A stretch of 18,564 bases of DNA from Tateyamaria sp. GTDB lineage: Bacteria > Pseudomonadota > Alphaproteobacteria > Rhodobacterales > Rhodobacteraceae. The position numbers and the translations under genes are program-made. Of this stretch, positions 7,268-15,468 are shown in pieces. The notes under the pieces are model-generated. The model saw only the letters and a program-made list of their open reading frames with translations. It did no database searches and had not been told where the DNA came from. The stretch covers positions 1 through 18,564 of the forward strand of contig JABITU010000068.1 of assembly GCA_018668195.1 (NCBI GenBank), in the 5' to 3' direction. Every line of letters begins with the position of its first letter. Position 1 is the first letter of the stretch.

Positions 7268-7583
7268 ACGTCCTTGCGACTCTGTATGGCAACTGCAAGA
7301 TGCACAAACCCCCTTGAACAGTCCTGGCGGCGAGTGGTGAACTTTCGTCTAGATTAGCTTTTTGCATGAACAAAACGGATATTCGGGCCCGCTTGAGTAT
7401 CAATATTTAAGTGAGAGCAATACGATTTGATGCTGACAAATTTAATGCCGCCGTTCGGACGTGCGGCAGATGCCATATCAACAAGCGTATTCATTAAGGA
7501 TTGCGGTCTGATTATCTGCCAATTATTTTTTGCGCAGTCACCATACATACCGACAGGCCATCAGATTAGAATCATTCCAAACC
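7268..7583. other. AT-rich intergenic stretch with a strong hairpin
   Basis: No convincing gene is seen here. Two overlapping frames of about 64 codons (minus 7354-7548, plus 7427-7621) have no ribosome binding site or recognisable motif. The main structure is a stable hairpin at 7446-7468: TGCCGC pairs with GCGGCA, then CGT with ACG, around a TCGG loop. On the minus strand it is followed by TTAAATTTG, so it could end a minus-strand transcript or belong to a small RNA. Confidence 0.4.
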
Positions 7584-7614
7584 TTGACTTGGCGCCGTCC
7601 AGCGCGCATATCAT
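7584..7614 (+). promoter_or_regulatory. Candidate promoter of the Nfu/NifU gene
   Basis: TTGACT (7584-7589) is followed 17 bases later by CATATC (7607-7612), overlapping TATCAT two bases on. Transcription would start near 7620, about 18 bases before the ATG at 7638. Confidence 0.5.
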
Positions 7615-7637
7615 ACTGTGACATTAAGGGGATCAGC

Positions 7638-8201
7638 ATGTTCATCCAAACCGAATCAACACCAAACCCCGCAACGCTCAAGTTTTTGCCAGGCCAGACG
7701 GTGCTGGACATGGGCACTGCAGACTTTCCAACGTCAGAGGCCGCCTCTAAATCACCACTCGCCAGTCGTGTATTCGCCGTCGATGGGGTAACGGGTGTGT
7801 TCTTTGGAACCGATTTTGTCACTGTGACCAAGGCAGAAAGCGTCGACTGGGACCACATCAAGCCCGCCTTACTGGGCGCAATAATGGAACATTTTCAGTC
7901 TGGGCAACCGGTTATGGACGACGGGCATGCTCCGGTATCTGGCCACGCCGAACATAACGGCGAAGACGGTGTTGTTGTTGGTCAGATCAAGGAATTGCTG
8001 GACAGCCGGGTGCGTCCCGCCGTGGCGCAGGACGGTGGTGACATAACGTTTCACGGCTTTGAGCGCGGTGTCGTCTATCTGCACATGCAAGGGGCGTGTG
8101 CCGGATGCCCATCCTCAACACTTACGTTGAAAATGGGCATTGAAAACCTTCTTCGCCATTACATCCCCGAGGTGACAGAGGTTCGCCCTGTCGCTGTCTG
8201 A
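7638..8201 (+). CDS. Nfu/NifU-type iron-sulfur cluster protein
   Basis: The 187-residue protein has the N-terminal Nfu domain (MFIQTESTPNPATLKFLPG at 1-19, FFGTDFVTVTK about 55-65) and a C-terminal NifU-like domain with RVRPAVAQDGGDI (about 124-136) and the cluster-binding CAGC at 154-157, followed by PSSTLTLKMGIENLL. Such proteins carry an Fe-S cluster between subunits and deliver it to target enzymes. The ATG at 7638 is chosen because AAGGGG lies about 7 bases upstream and homologues begin at MFIQTE. The window's order Usp, Nfu, tsaB, rimI is one I recall from Rhodobacteraceae. Confidence 0.93.
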   Translation: MFIQTESTPNPATLKFLPGQTVLDMGTADFPTSEAASKSPLASRVFAVDGVTGVFFGTDFVTVTKAESVDWDHIKPALLGAIMEHFQSGQPVMDDGHAPVSGHAEHNGEDGVVVGQIKELLDSRVRPAVAQDGGDITFHGFERGVVYLHMQGACAGCPSSTLTLKMGIENLLRHYIPEVTEVRPVAV

Positions 8202-8414
8202 CAGCAAAGATAGATTGGATGGTTATGCGCATAGCTATGGAGTCGTACTTATACTCAGTATTGCCGAAGATCTAAACGCGTAACACAGCTTTGGTTGGAC
8301 AAAATCCAGCAAACCGCGCATCCACCACAAAAACGCGACCCTTGGAATGCACATCGTAAACGATCTGCTCACGCATACTGAATGTACACGGGCAAGGCTA
8401 TTGAGACCGACTTC

Positions 8415-8987
8415 ATGACCACCCCGCTGATTCTTGGCTTCGACACGTCCGCCTCGCATTGCGCTGCAGCTCTTACCTATGGGCATCAGGTAATCGAGGC
8501 CCGAGGAGAGGTCATGGCAAAAGGCCAAGCTGAGCGTTTGATGAGCCTGCTAGAAGAGGTACTGGCCGCACAAAAGACCACCTGGCAGGATCTGTCGGCC
8601 ATTGCCGTAGGCGTTGGGCCCGGTAATTTTACTGGAATCCGTATTGGCGTTTCGGCCGCACGGGGGCTGGCACTTGGATTGGGAATTCCAGCCTACGGTG
8701 TTACCGGCTTTGATGCGCGTCAACGGCTGGCTGTGTCCGGCACACAGATTGCAATCACAGCGCCACGTCAGATGGCTTACATTATCGGGGACAACGGCCC
8801 TAAACTGGTGCCGTTGGATGATGTTACACTGGCAGCGTCCGAACCTGAGCCCACCGACCTGGCGACAGCGACCGCGCTGCACGCTGCGTCGCTATGGCCA
8901 GCACCCGCACTGGCGCCAGCGCCATTCTATATCAAACTGCCCGACGCGGCCCCTGCACGTGATGCAGCGCCGACCCTGCTACAGTGA
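8415..8987 (+). CDS. tsaB: tRNA t6A biosynthesis protein TsaB
   Basis: The 190-residue protein is TsaB, the inactive partner of TsaD in forming N6-threonylcarbamoyladenosine at A37 of tRNAs that read ANN codons. It has the ASKHA-type start LILGFDTSASHCAAAL (about 5-20), AERLMSLLEEVLA (about 40-52) and the characteristic VGVGPGNFTGIRIGVSAARGLALGL (about 65-89). It is shorter than the E. coli protein (231 residues). I choose ATG 8415 because the N-terminal strand follows at once; an ATG at 8382 would add 11 residues. The ribosome binding site is weak (GAG at 8404). The stop overlaps the rimI start. Confidence 0.92.
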   Translation: MTTPLILGFDTSASHCAAALTYGHQVIEARGEVMAKGQAERLMSLLEEVLAAQKTTWQDLSAIAVGVGPGNFTGIRIGVSAARGLALGLGIPAYGVTGFDARQRLAVSGTQIAITAPRQMAYIIGDNGPKLVPLDDVTLAASEPEPTDLATATALHAASLWPAPALAPAPFYIKLPDAAPARDAAPTLLQ

Positions 8988-9397
8988 CTCCGGAAATCCT
9001 GTCGACGATCCACAGATCCGCCTTTGTCACTGATAGGCCTTGGAGTACGGCAGAATTCAAATCACTGCTCATCAGCCCGCACACACACCTGACGGCCAAA
9101 CAACACGGTTTTGCGCTCTGGCGCTGTATCGCCGATGAGGCTGAACTGCTAACCATCGCCGTTAATCGCAAACATCAGCACAAAGGGATAGGGCGAAACC
9201 TGATGTCAGCATGGATGACAGCGGCCTCAAATTCCGCTAAAATGGCATTCTTGGAAGTCGCAGCTGATAACAGGGCTGCGACTGCGCTGTATCGGGAATT
9301 TGGCTTTGTTACGGTTGGCCGAAGAGAGAAATACTATGCGCGTCAAAACGGGCATAGCGACGCACTGCTCATGCAGGCCGCCCTTGGTAGTGACTAG
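8984..9397 (+). CDS. rimI: GNAT acetyltransferase, RimI type (GTG start)
   Basis: The 137-residue protein is a GNAT-fold N-acetyltransferase resembling RimI, which acetylates the N-terminal alanine of ribosomal protein S18. The acetyl-CoA loop is NRKHQHKGIGRNLM (about 61-74), then FLEVAADNRAATALYREFGF (about 88-107), then REKYYAR. It starts with GTG at 8984 inside the end of tsaB (a GTGA overlap of 4 bases), which means coupled translation. A tsaB-rimI pair is common in proteobacteria and supports the call, though the substrate is inferred. Confidence 0.88.
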   Translation: MTPEILSTIHRSAFVTDRPWSTAEFKSLLISPHTHLTAKQHGFALWRCIADEAELLTIAVNRKHQHKGIGRNLMSAWMTAASNSAKMAFLEVAADNRAATALYREFGFVTVGRREKYYARQNGHSDALLMQAALGSD

Positions 9398-9416
9398 TGT
9401 TTGATGAATTTCTTGT

Positions 9417-9452
9417 AATACGCGTCCATCCAAGCACGATGGGCGTATTTTG
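9417..9452 (+). terminator. Possible terminator of tsaB-rimI
   Basis: The stem AATACGC (9417-9423) with GCGTATT (9443-9449), continued by CCATC (9426-9430) with GATGG (9438-9442) across a GT bulge, closes a CAAGCAC loop. It is followed by a short T-tract (TTTG). It starts 20 bases past the rimI stop. Confidence 0.5.
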
Positions 9453-9496
9453 TCACCGAGTCTGCACATCGAACCTCTGTGCGGACTAAAAAGCAG

Positions 9497-9525
9497 TTGA
9501 CCCCAACCCGCCCCTGCGGCCTAAT
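9497..9525 (+). promoter_or_regulatory. Promoter of the nucleoside-importer operon
   Basis: TTGACC (9497-9502) and CCTAAT (9520-9525) are separated by 17 bases, close to sigma-70 consensus. Transcription would start near 9532, leaving a leader of about 75 bases before the binding-protein gene. Confidence 0.55.
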
Positions 9526-9532
9526 CCATCAT

Positions 9533-9545
9533 GATCAATTTGATC
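9533..9545. promoter_or_regulatory. Operator-like palindrome at the importer promoter
   Basis: GATCAA-T-TTGATC is a perfect 13-base palindrome about 8-20 bases after the -10 hexamer, covering the predicted transcription start. A repressor bound here would block the polymerase. No regulator gene is in the window. Confidence 0.45.
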
Positions 9546-9606
9546 CTGGGCCCACGCGACTCTGCTGCCAGGGCTCCAAACACAAAATTCGGGAGTAAAT
9601 GAAACC

Positions 9607-10611
9607 ATGACCCTCATGCAGAAATTTTTTGGCGCAACAGCTGCGCTGGCCCTGTCGGCCGGCGCCGCCCTCGCCGAACCTGCCCTGATCTTTGACCTGG
9701 GTGGCAAATTCGACAAATCCTTTAACGAAGCTGCATTCAACGGCGCCAAGCGCTGGGCCGATGAAACCGGCGGCAAATTCTTTGAGATCGAGCTGCAATC
9801 CGAAGCACAACGCGAACAAGCGCTGCGCCGCTTTGCAGAAGCTGGCGCGAATCCAGTAATCACAACAGGCTTTGCCTTTGCCGATCCAGTGAACGCGGTA
9901 GCGGGTGACTACCCCGACACCAAATTTGTCAACATTGACGGCTGGATGCCAGAAGTGCCAGCCAATGTGCAATTGATTGGCTTTCAAGAGCATCAGGGTT
10001 CGTACCTTGTTGGCATGATGGCAGCGATGGCGTCGGAATCGGGCACCGTGGGCTTTATCGGCGGCATGGATATTCCTCTGATCCGTCACTTTGGCTGCGG
10101 CTATGCACAAGGCGTCAAAGCGGTGAACCCGGATGCCACAGTAATCGCCAACATGACCGGCACAACGCCTTCTGCTTGGAACGACCCGGTCAAAGGCTCT
10201 GAACTGACCAAAGCGCAAATCAGCCAGGGTGCTGACGTGATCTATGCCGCCGCGGGTGGCACGGGTGTTGGTGTGCTGCAAACCGCAGCCGACGAAGATA
10301 TCCTTTCGATCGGTGTGGACAGCAACCAGAACTACATGCATTCGGGCAAGGTTCTGACATCAATGCTCAAGCGTGTTGATGTTGCGGTTTACGATTCGAT
10401 GAAAGCCGGCGCTGACATGGAAACCGGTGGCTTTACCACATTGGGTCTGGCCGAAGATGGCGTTGGCTATGCTCTGGATGAGCACAACGCAGATCTCGTA
10501 TCCGCCGAGATGAAGGCAGCCGTGGACGCGGCGCGCCAGCAAATCATCGACGGTGATCTTGAAGTTGTCGCATACTACGCCAATGACAGCTGCCCCGTAC
10601 TGGACTTCTAA
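9607..10611 (+). CDS. BMP-family ABC importer substrate-binding protein
   Basis: The 334-residue protein is the periplasmic binding component of a BMP/PnrA-type ABC importer; characterised members bind purine or other nucleosides. A Sec signal peptide (1-23) ends ALA before EPALIFDLGG. No lipobox is present, so the protein should be free in the periplasm. The family signature FDLGGKFDKSFNEAAFNG covers about residues 29-46. Other conserved parts are GFAFADPVNAVA, FQEHQGSYLVGMMAA, IGGMDIPLIRHF and SIGVDSNQNY. A GGGAG lies upstream of the chosen ATG, with an alternative start three codons in. It is the first gene of the operon, and a strong hairpin separates it from the ATPase gene. Confidence 0.93.
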   Translation: MTLMQKFFGATAALALSAGAALAEPALIFDLGGKFDKSFNEAAFNGAKRWADETGGKFFEIELQSEAQREQALRRFAEAGANPVITTGFAFADPVNAVAGDYPDTKFVNIDGWMPEVPANVQLIGFQEHQGSYLVGMMAAMASESGTVGFIGGMDIPLIRHFGCGYAQGVKAVNPDATVIANMTGTTPSAWNDPVKGSELTKAQISQGADVIYAAAGGTGVGVLQTAADEDILSIGVDSNQNYMHSGKVLTSMLKRVDVAVYDSMKAGADMETGGFTTLGLAEDGVGYALDEHNADLVSAEMKAAVDAARQQIIDGDLEVVAYYANDSCPVLDF

Positions 10612-10630
10612 GTACAAGCAATACAATCTT

Positions 10631-10661
10631 TGGGCCACGCCAAATAAAACGGCGTGGCCCA
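10631..10661 (+). terminator. Strong hairpin between binding protein and ATPase
   Basis: The arms TGGGCCACGCC (10631-10641) and GGCGTGGCCCA (10651-10661) form a perfect 11-base-pair stem with a 9-base AT-rich loop, 19 bases past the stop. The tail is AGACGTTTTCG, a weak T-run. It may stop some transcripts or protect the 3' end of the binding-protein mRNA, allowing more of it than of the membrane parts. Confidence 0.65.
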
Positions 10662-10707
10662 GACGTTTTCGACGAATTAATCTTCTTAGCCCCATGGATC
10701 CTGCCTG

Positions 10708-12225
10708 ATGACAGCCATCGCCATCGAACTCAAAGGTATTTCCAAGGCTTTTGGACCTGTTCAGGCCAATAAAGATATCTCGATAGGGGTCATGCCCGGG
10801 ACAATTCACGGCATTATCGGTGAAAACGGCGCAGGCAAGTCTACGCTCATGTCGATCCTTTATGGTTTTTACAAAGCTGACGCGGGCGAAATTTTCATTT
10901 CGGGACAAAAGACCGACATTCCTGACAGTCAGGCAGCCATTGCTGCCGGCATCGGAATGGTCTTCCAACACTTCAAACTGGTGGAAAACTTTACGGTCCT
11001 TGAAAATATTATCCTCGGTGCCGAAGATGGCGGCCTGTTGCGCCCGTCGTTGGCCAAAGCCCGCAAAACTCTGCTTGAGCTAGAAAAGGAATATGATCTC
11101 AAGGTCGATCCGGACGCTGTAATCGAAGAAATTGGCGTTGGCACGCAACAACGGGTCGAAATCCTTAAGGCGCTATATCGGCAGGCCAACATTCTTATTT
11201 TGGACGAACCAACAGGTGTTTTGACACCGGCAGAGGCAGATCAGTTGTTTCGCATCCTTCGACGACTTCGCGAAGAGGGAAAGACGATCATCCTGATCAC
11301 CCACAAGTTACGTGAGATCATGGATATAACCGACACTGTTTCCGTCATGCGACGCGGCGAAATGACAGCGACGGTCAAGACCGCCGACACCTCACCAGAA
11401 GAGCTGGCAGAGCTTATGGTCGGACGCAAAGTGCTGCTGCGCGTCGACAAGGTGCCTGCAAAGCCAGGGCCGGTGGTTCTCGATATAAAAAACCTCAAAG
11501 TCATTGATGATCAAGGGGTTGAGCGCTTGCGCGGCATCGACCTGCATGTGCGCGCGGGCGAAATCCTTGGGATCGCAGGCGTTGCAGGCAATGGTCAGTC
11601 CGAACTGCTGGAAGTCCTTGGTGGCTACACTCAGAGCACGGGTAGCATATGGCTTAACGGCGATCCGATTGAGCTCACGGGAAAACAATCCGACGGCCGC
11701 TCACGCCGGACGCGCGGCATCGCACATGTACCAGAAGATCGGCAACGTGAAGGGCTGATCATGGATTTTACCGCTTGGGAGAACACTGCCTTTGGGTATC
11801 ACCATGACGCGGCATATCAATCAGGGCTTTTTATGAATAATGCCGCAATCAAAGCCGAAACTCAGGCCAAGATGGACAGGTTCGACGTGCGCCCGCCGCA
11901 CCCCCATCTCGCTGCAAGAAACTTTTCGGGCGGCAACCAGCAAAAGATCGTCCTCGCCCGCGAAATTGAACGCAACCCGGACCTACTTTTGGTTGGCCAA
12001 CCGACGCGCGGCGTCGACATAGGTGCCATTGAATTCATTCATCAACAGATCGTGGCTCTGCGCGATCAGGGCAAAGCAATCTTGCTTGTCTCCGTCGAAC
12101 TAGAGGAAATCCTCTCGTTGGCCGACCGCGTCGCCGTCATGTTTGATGGACAGATCATGGGCGAGCGGACAACAGCCGAAACCAATGAAAAAGAACTTGG
12201 CCTACTGATGGCAGGAGTGGCCTAA
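10708..12225 (+). CDS. ABC importer ATPase, two fused nucleotide-binding domains
   Basis: The 505-residue protein carries two ABC ATPase domains, as in sugar and nucleoside importers of this type (YufO/NupO-like). The first has Walker A GENGAGKST (38-46), Walker B LILDEPTG (about 165-172), and a signature altered to GVGTQQ (about 142-147). The second has a Walker A changed to GVAGNGQSE (about 292-300), an intact FSGGNQQ (about 408-414), and LLVGQPTRGVD, where the Walker B acidic residues are replaced. Such uneven sites are usual in the family. The start lacks a strong ribosome binding site. It is followed by a small open frame and permease genes. Confidence 0.95.
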   Translation: MTAIAIELKGISKAFGPVQANKDISIGVMPGTIHGIIGENGAGKSTLMSILYGFYKADAGEIFISGQKTDIPDSQAAIAAGIGMVFQHFKLVENFTVLENIILGAEDGGLLRPSLAKARKTLLELEKEYDLKVDPDAVIEEIGVGTQQRVEILKALYRQANILILDEPTGVLTPAEADQLFRILRRLREEGKTIILITHKLREIMDITDTVSVMRRGEMTATVKTADTSPEELAELMVGRKVLLRVDKVPAKPGPVVLDIKNLKVIDDQGVERLRGIDLHVRAGEILGIAGVAGNGQSELLEVLGGYTQSTGSIWLNGDPIELTGKQSDGRSRRTRGIAHVPEDRQREGLIMDFTAWENTAFGYHHDAAYQSGLFMNNAAIKAETQAKMDRFDVRPPHPHLAARNFSGGNQQKIVLAREIERNPDLLLVGQPTRGVDIGAIEFIHQQIVALRDQGKAILLVSVELEEILSLADRVAVMFDGQIMGERTTAETNEKELGLLMAGVA

Positions 12226-12350
12226 TGATGATTTCTTTTCGCCGCAAGTATTTCGGGGCGCCCGCGTCAGCGCCGGGGGCAAAGCCCCCTAAAAAGTCGC
12301 GCGTGCGCAGCACACCTTTGGATAACGGGGGCGCAACAGTATGGATGTAA
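12225..12350 (+). CDS. Candidate small ORF between ATPase and permease
   Basis: A 41-residue frame starts at an ATG that overlaps the ATPase stop (TAATG) and ends 10 bases inside the permease gene. Its product, MMISFRRKYFGAPASAPGAK onward, is basic and Pro-rich and resembles nothing I know. The frame crosses two GC-rich hairpins: GGCGC/GCGCC near 12256-12274 and GGGGGC-AAA-GCCCCC at 12275-12289. The openness may therefore be an accident. If translated, it would couple ATPase and permease translation. No independent ribosome binding site is needed in that case. Confidence 0.25.
   Translation: MMISFRRKYFGAPASAPGAKPPKKSRVRSTPLDNGGATVWM
12275..12289. repeat. GC-rich hairpin before the first permease gene
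   Basis: GGGGGC-AAA-GCCCCC forms a tight stem, with another GC stem just upstream. It has no T-tract on the plus strand, so it is more likely an RNA-stability or spacing element than a terminator. Confidence 0.45.
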
Positions 12351-13459
12351 TGCCCAAATGGGCCGAAGTTGTTCTCGTCCCGCTGATCTCTCTAGTTCTG
12401 GCCGCAATTCTGTCAGCGCTCGTGATATTGGCCATTGGAGAGGACCCAGTAGCAGCCGTCAAACTGATGATTTCGGGTGCCTTGGGGTCCACCTATGGCT
12501 GGGGCTACACGCTTTATTACGCTACAAATTTCATGTTCACAGGGCTGGCCGTCGCGGTTGCATTTCACGCCGGTCTTTTCAATATCGGTGGCGAAGGGCA
12601 AGCGATGCTGGGCGGGTTGGGCGCGGCCTTGATCTGCCTGTTCATACCTTGGCCTCATTGGTCAATTGCGGTCGTAGCTGCAACAGTCGGGGCTGCCTTG
12701 TTTGGTGCGCTTTGGGCCGCAATACCGGCGTATCTACAAGCAAAACGCGGCAGCCATATCGTCATCACCACAATTATGTTCAACTTCATTGCCGCAGCAG
12801 TACTGAACTACATGCTTGTAAATATTTTACGTCCGGCTGGCTCCATGGATCCTGCGACAGCACGTTTTCCCGAAGCAGTCCATCTTCCGTCGCTTCATGA
12901 TTTGTTGGCGCCCATCGGGATTAGCTTTTCCAAATCGGCACCAGCCAACGTCGCATTTCTGATCGCAATAGCAGCTTGCTTCATGGTGTGGCTGTTGATC
13001 TGGCGTACATCGCTGGGCCTGGAAATTCGGTCTTTTGGTAAATCCGGACGGGCGGCACGTTATGCCGGGATCGGGGCCGTCAGGATCACAATGATCGCAA
13101 TGCTGATCTCGGGTGGACTTGCTGGCATGATGGCCATCAACAACGTGATGGGCGAGGCAGAGCGATTGGTACTGAATGCCGTCGAAGGGGCCGGTTTCAT
13201 CGGTATTGCCGTGGCCCTCATGGGGCGCAGCCATCCCTTTGGCGTGTTCCTCGCCGCGATCCTATTTGGATTTCTGTACCAAGGTGGCGCCGAACTGGCG
13301 CTTTGGACATCGATACCGCGTGAATTAATTGTTGTGATACAAGCGCTTGTTATTCTGTTCACTGGCGCGCTGGACAACATGGTAAGGATGCCGTTGGAAC
13401 GTATCTTCCTTGCCTTGCGCAAGTCGCGCGCATCCCCCTCAACAGATCCAGCGGAGTGA
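12341..13459 (+). CDS. ABC importer permease (BPD_transp_2), first subunit
   Basis: The 372-residue membrane protein is one of two permeases of the BMP-type importer. Many hydrophobic segments are visible: a long N-terminal helix (VVLVPLISLVLAAILSALV), ATNFMFTGLAVAVAFHAGLF, GALWAAIPAYLQ and IMFNFIAAAVLNYMLVN. The family motif FNIGGEGQAMLGGLGAA lies around residues 85-101, and the ATPase-contact part is LEIRSFGKSGRAARYAGI (about 227-244). The start ATG has GGGGG about 9 bases upstream. It ends four bases before the second permease gene. Confidence 0.94.
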   Translation: MDVMPKWAEVVLVPLISLVLAAILSALVILAIGEDPVAAVKLMISGALGSTYGWGYTLYYATNFMFTGLAVAVAFHAGLFNIGGEGQAMLGGLGAALICLFIPWPHWSIAVVAATVGAALFGALWAAIPAYLQAKRGSHIVITTIMFNFIAAAVLNYMLVNILRPAGSMDPATARFPEAVHLPSLHDLLAPIGISFSKSAPANVAFLIAIAACFMVWLLIWRTSLGLEIRSFGKSGRAARYAGIGAVRITMIAMLISGGLAGMMAINNVMGEAERLVLNAVEGAGFIGIAVALMGRSHPFGVFLAAILFGFLYQGGAELALWTSIPRELIVVIQALVILFTGALDNMVRMPLERIFLALRKSRASPSTDPAE

Positions 13460-13463
13460 CAAG

Positions 13464-14438
13464 ATGAACTTTCTTTCGCTTTTTGATCTTTCGGTTCTCG
13501 ACACAACAGTCCGCTTGGCAACACCTCTTTTACTTGCTTGCCTTGCCGGTCTATTTTCTGAGAGAGCCGGAATTTTTGATATTGGCCTCGAAGGGAAAAT
13601 GCTGGCTGCTGCCTTTTTCTCTGCCGCTGTTGCAGCAATCACCGGATCCGTCTGGATTGGCCTCGGGGCGGGTATTGGCGCATCACTGGCATTGTCAGCG
13701 GTGCATGGACTCGCTTCCATTACGTTCCGGGGCAATCAGTTGATTTCGGGCGTTGCGATCAACTTTCTGGCGGCCGGGTTGACGGTACTCATTGCTCAGG
13801 ACTGGTTCCAACAGGGCGGTCGCACCCCTTCGCTTCTAAGCGGTGGACGGTTCGAACCAATCATTTTGCCCTTTGCCGAAAAACTCAGCGCTGTGCCCCT
13901 TTTCGGCCCAGTTTATTCTGAATTGTTATCTGGGCACTCATTCCTAGTTTACGTGGCTGTGCTTTGTGTGCCGGGAACATGGTATATCTTATTCCAAACG
14001 CGTTTTGGCCTGCGTTTGCGTGCAGTTGGCGAAAACCCAGCGGCAGTAGACACCGCAGGGATTTCCGTGGTGCGCTTACGGTTTGCAGCCATTGGGATTT
14101 GCGGCATCTTGTGCGGAATTGCGGGGGCATATCTTGCCACCGGCTTGCAAGCTGGCTTTGTCAAAGATATGACCGCTGGGCGCGGCTTCATCGCACTGGC
14201 TGCGTTGATATTTGCCAAGTGGCGGCCCTGGCACGCGCTTTGGGCGACATTGCTTTTCGGATATCTCCAGGCCATCGCATTGCGCCCCGACATCATCGAA
14301 GCCGCACTTGGCTTTAAGGTGCAGGTACAGCTTTTGGATGCTTTGCCCTATATTCTGACTGTCGTGATCCTTGCTGGTTTTGTGGGCAAAGCGATTCCCC
14401 CTCGAGCGGGTGGGGCCCCGTACGTAAAAGAAAACTAG
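13464..14438 (+). CDS. ABC importer permease (BPD_transp_2), second subunit
   Basis: The 324-residue membrane protein is the partner permease. The motif FSERAGIFDIGLEGKMLAAA (about 28-47) corresponds to the FNIGGEGQ motif of the first subunit, and LRLRAVGENPAAVDTAGI (about 182-199) is the ATPase-contact region. ATG 13464 is chosen because CGGAG lies about 8 bases upstream and homologues begin MNFLSLFD; an open frame from 13410 overlaps the previous gene and is rejected. With its partner it should form the pore for nucleoside uptake. No catabolic gene such as a deaminase or phosphorylase follows, so the substrate cannot be narrowed. Confidence 0.94.
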   Translation: MNFLSLFDLSVLDTTVRLATPLLLACLAGLFSERAGIFDIGLEGKMLAAAFFSAAVAAITGSVWIGLGAGIGASLALSAVHGLASITFRGNQLISGVAINFLAAGLTVLIAQDWFQQGGRTPSLLSGGRFEPIILPFAEKLSAVPLFGPVYSELLSGHSFLVYVAVLCVPGTWYILFQTRFGLRLRAVGENPAAVDTAGISVVRLRFAAIGICGILCGIAGAYLATGLQAGFVKDMTAGRGFIALAALIFAKWRPWHALWATLLFGYLQAIALRPDIIEAALGFKVQVQLLDALPYILTVVILAGFVGKAIPPRAGGAPYVKEN

Positions 14439-14550
14439 GGCAATCAACGCCACCTCGTCTAAGGCCAGTTTTACGCAACCAATCTGTCCAGTTTGCTGCA
14501 TGGCGGCATGGCACTTGATTTCAAGCCCCAGCAAAGACTATTGGGGGGGT

Positions 14551-15468
14551 ATGCAAATATTCCTGCCCATTGCCGAGGTTTCGGTCAACGCCTTCCTGCT
14601 TTTAGGGTTGGGTGGCATGGTTGGTATTTTGTCGGGCATGTTCGGCGTAGGCGGCGGTTTTTTAATGACGCCACTGTTATTTTTTATCGGGATCCCACCG
14701 GCTGTGGCTGTTGCAACCGAAGCCAATCAAATCGTTGCTTCTTCATTTTCCGGCGTGCTTGCGCATTTCAGGCGCAAAACCGTTGACCTCAAGATGGGGT
14801 TTGTTCTGTTGATTGGTGGGCTAATCGGCGCTGCCTTGGGTGTGATGCTGTTCAACTATCTCAAATCGCAGGGTCAGGTCGATCTGTTGGTCAAGCTTTG
14901 CTACGTCGTCTTCTTGGGCGTGATCGGTGGCCTTATGTTCATCGAAAGCCTGAACGCACTGCGTAAAACCGCCAAAGGTGGCAGCCTTCCGACCCGCCGC
15001 AAGCACGGCCTAATCCACAAGCTACCGTTCAAAATGCGTTTCCGCGTCTCGGGACTTTATATCTCGGTGATACCACCGCTGCTGGTGGGCTTATCGGTCG
15101 GCGTTCTGGCCGCGATCATGGGTGTAGGCGGCGGCTTTATTATGGTGCCTGCCATGATCTATTTGCTTGGCATGCCGACCAAGGTGGTGATCGGAACATC
15201 GCTGTTCCAAATTATCTTTGTGACTGGTTTCACAACCATGTTGCATGCAACCACCAACTACACGGTGGATGTTGTTTTGGCAGTGCTCTTGTTGATTGGC
15301 GGTGTCATAGGCGCACAAATTGGTACTCGAATTGGCGTAAAACTCAAGGCAGAGCAGCTGCGCATTCTGCTCGCATTTATGGTACTACTTGTGTGTGGAA
15401 AGCTCGCGTTTGACCTGTTGATGACCCCCGCAGAGATGTTCTCTGTGGGTGCGGTGGAGGGGCATTGA
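14551..15468 (+). CDS. TauE/SafE-family membrane exporter
   Basis: The 305-residue membrane protein belongs to the TauE/SafE (DUF81) family, linked to export of sulfite, sulfoacetate or related anions and to other uncharacterised substrates. It shows the two-fold repeat of the family: GMFGVGGGFLMTPLLFF (about 30-46) and AIMGVGGGFIMVPAMIY (about 187-203), with about eight hydrophobic segments. ATG 14551 is chosen because a run of Gs just upstream serves as ribosome binding site; an earlier ATG at 14500 adds 17 residues that lack family features. Its stop overlaps the start of the next gene by one base (TGATG). It is 112 bases after the importer operon and may be a separate unit. Confidence 0.9.
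   Translation: MQIFLPIAEVSVNAFLLLGLGGMVGILSGMFGVGGGFLMTPLLFFIGIPPAVAVATEANQIVASSFSGVLAHFRRKTVDLKMGFVLLIGGLIGAALGVMLFNYLKSQGQVDLLVKLCYVVFLGVIGGLMFIESLNALRKTAKGGSLPTRRKHGLIHKLPFKMRFRVSGLYISVIPPLLVGLSVGVLAAIMGVGGGFIMVPAMIYLLGMPTKVVIGTSLFQIIFVTGFTTMLHATTNYTVDVVLAVLLLIGGVIGAQIGTRIGVKLKAEQLRILLAFMVLLVCGKLAFDLLMTPAEMFSVGAVEGH

Noticed and set aside
7354..7548. Minus-strand frame of 64 codons in the Usp-Nfu gap
   Set aside because: It has no ribosome binding site or known motif, and an equally long frame overlaps on the other strand.
9394..9530. Minus-strand frame ending in KYAHRAWMDAYYKKFIKH after rimI
   Set aside because: It looks protein-like but has no start codon after the upstream stop, and its sequence is largely explained by the hairpin at 9417-9449.
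9532..9606. A purine or preQ1 riboswitch in the importer leader
   Set aside because: The 75-base leader shows only short ordinary pairings and none of the conserved core sequences of these riboswitches.
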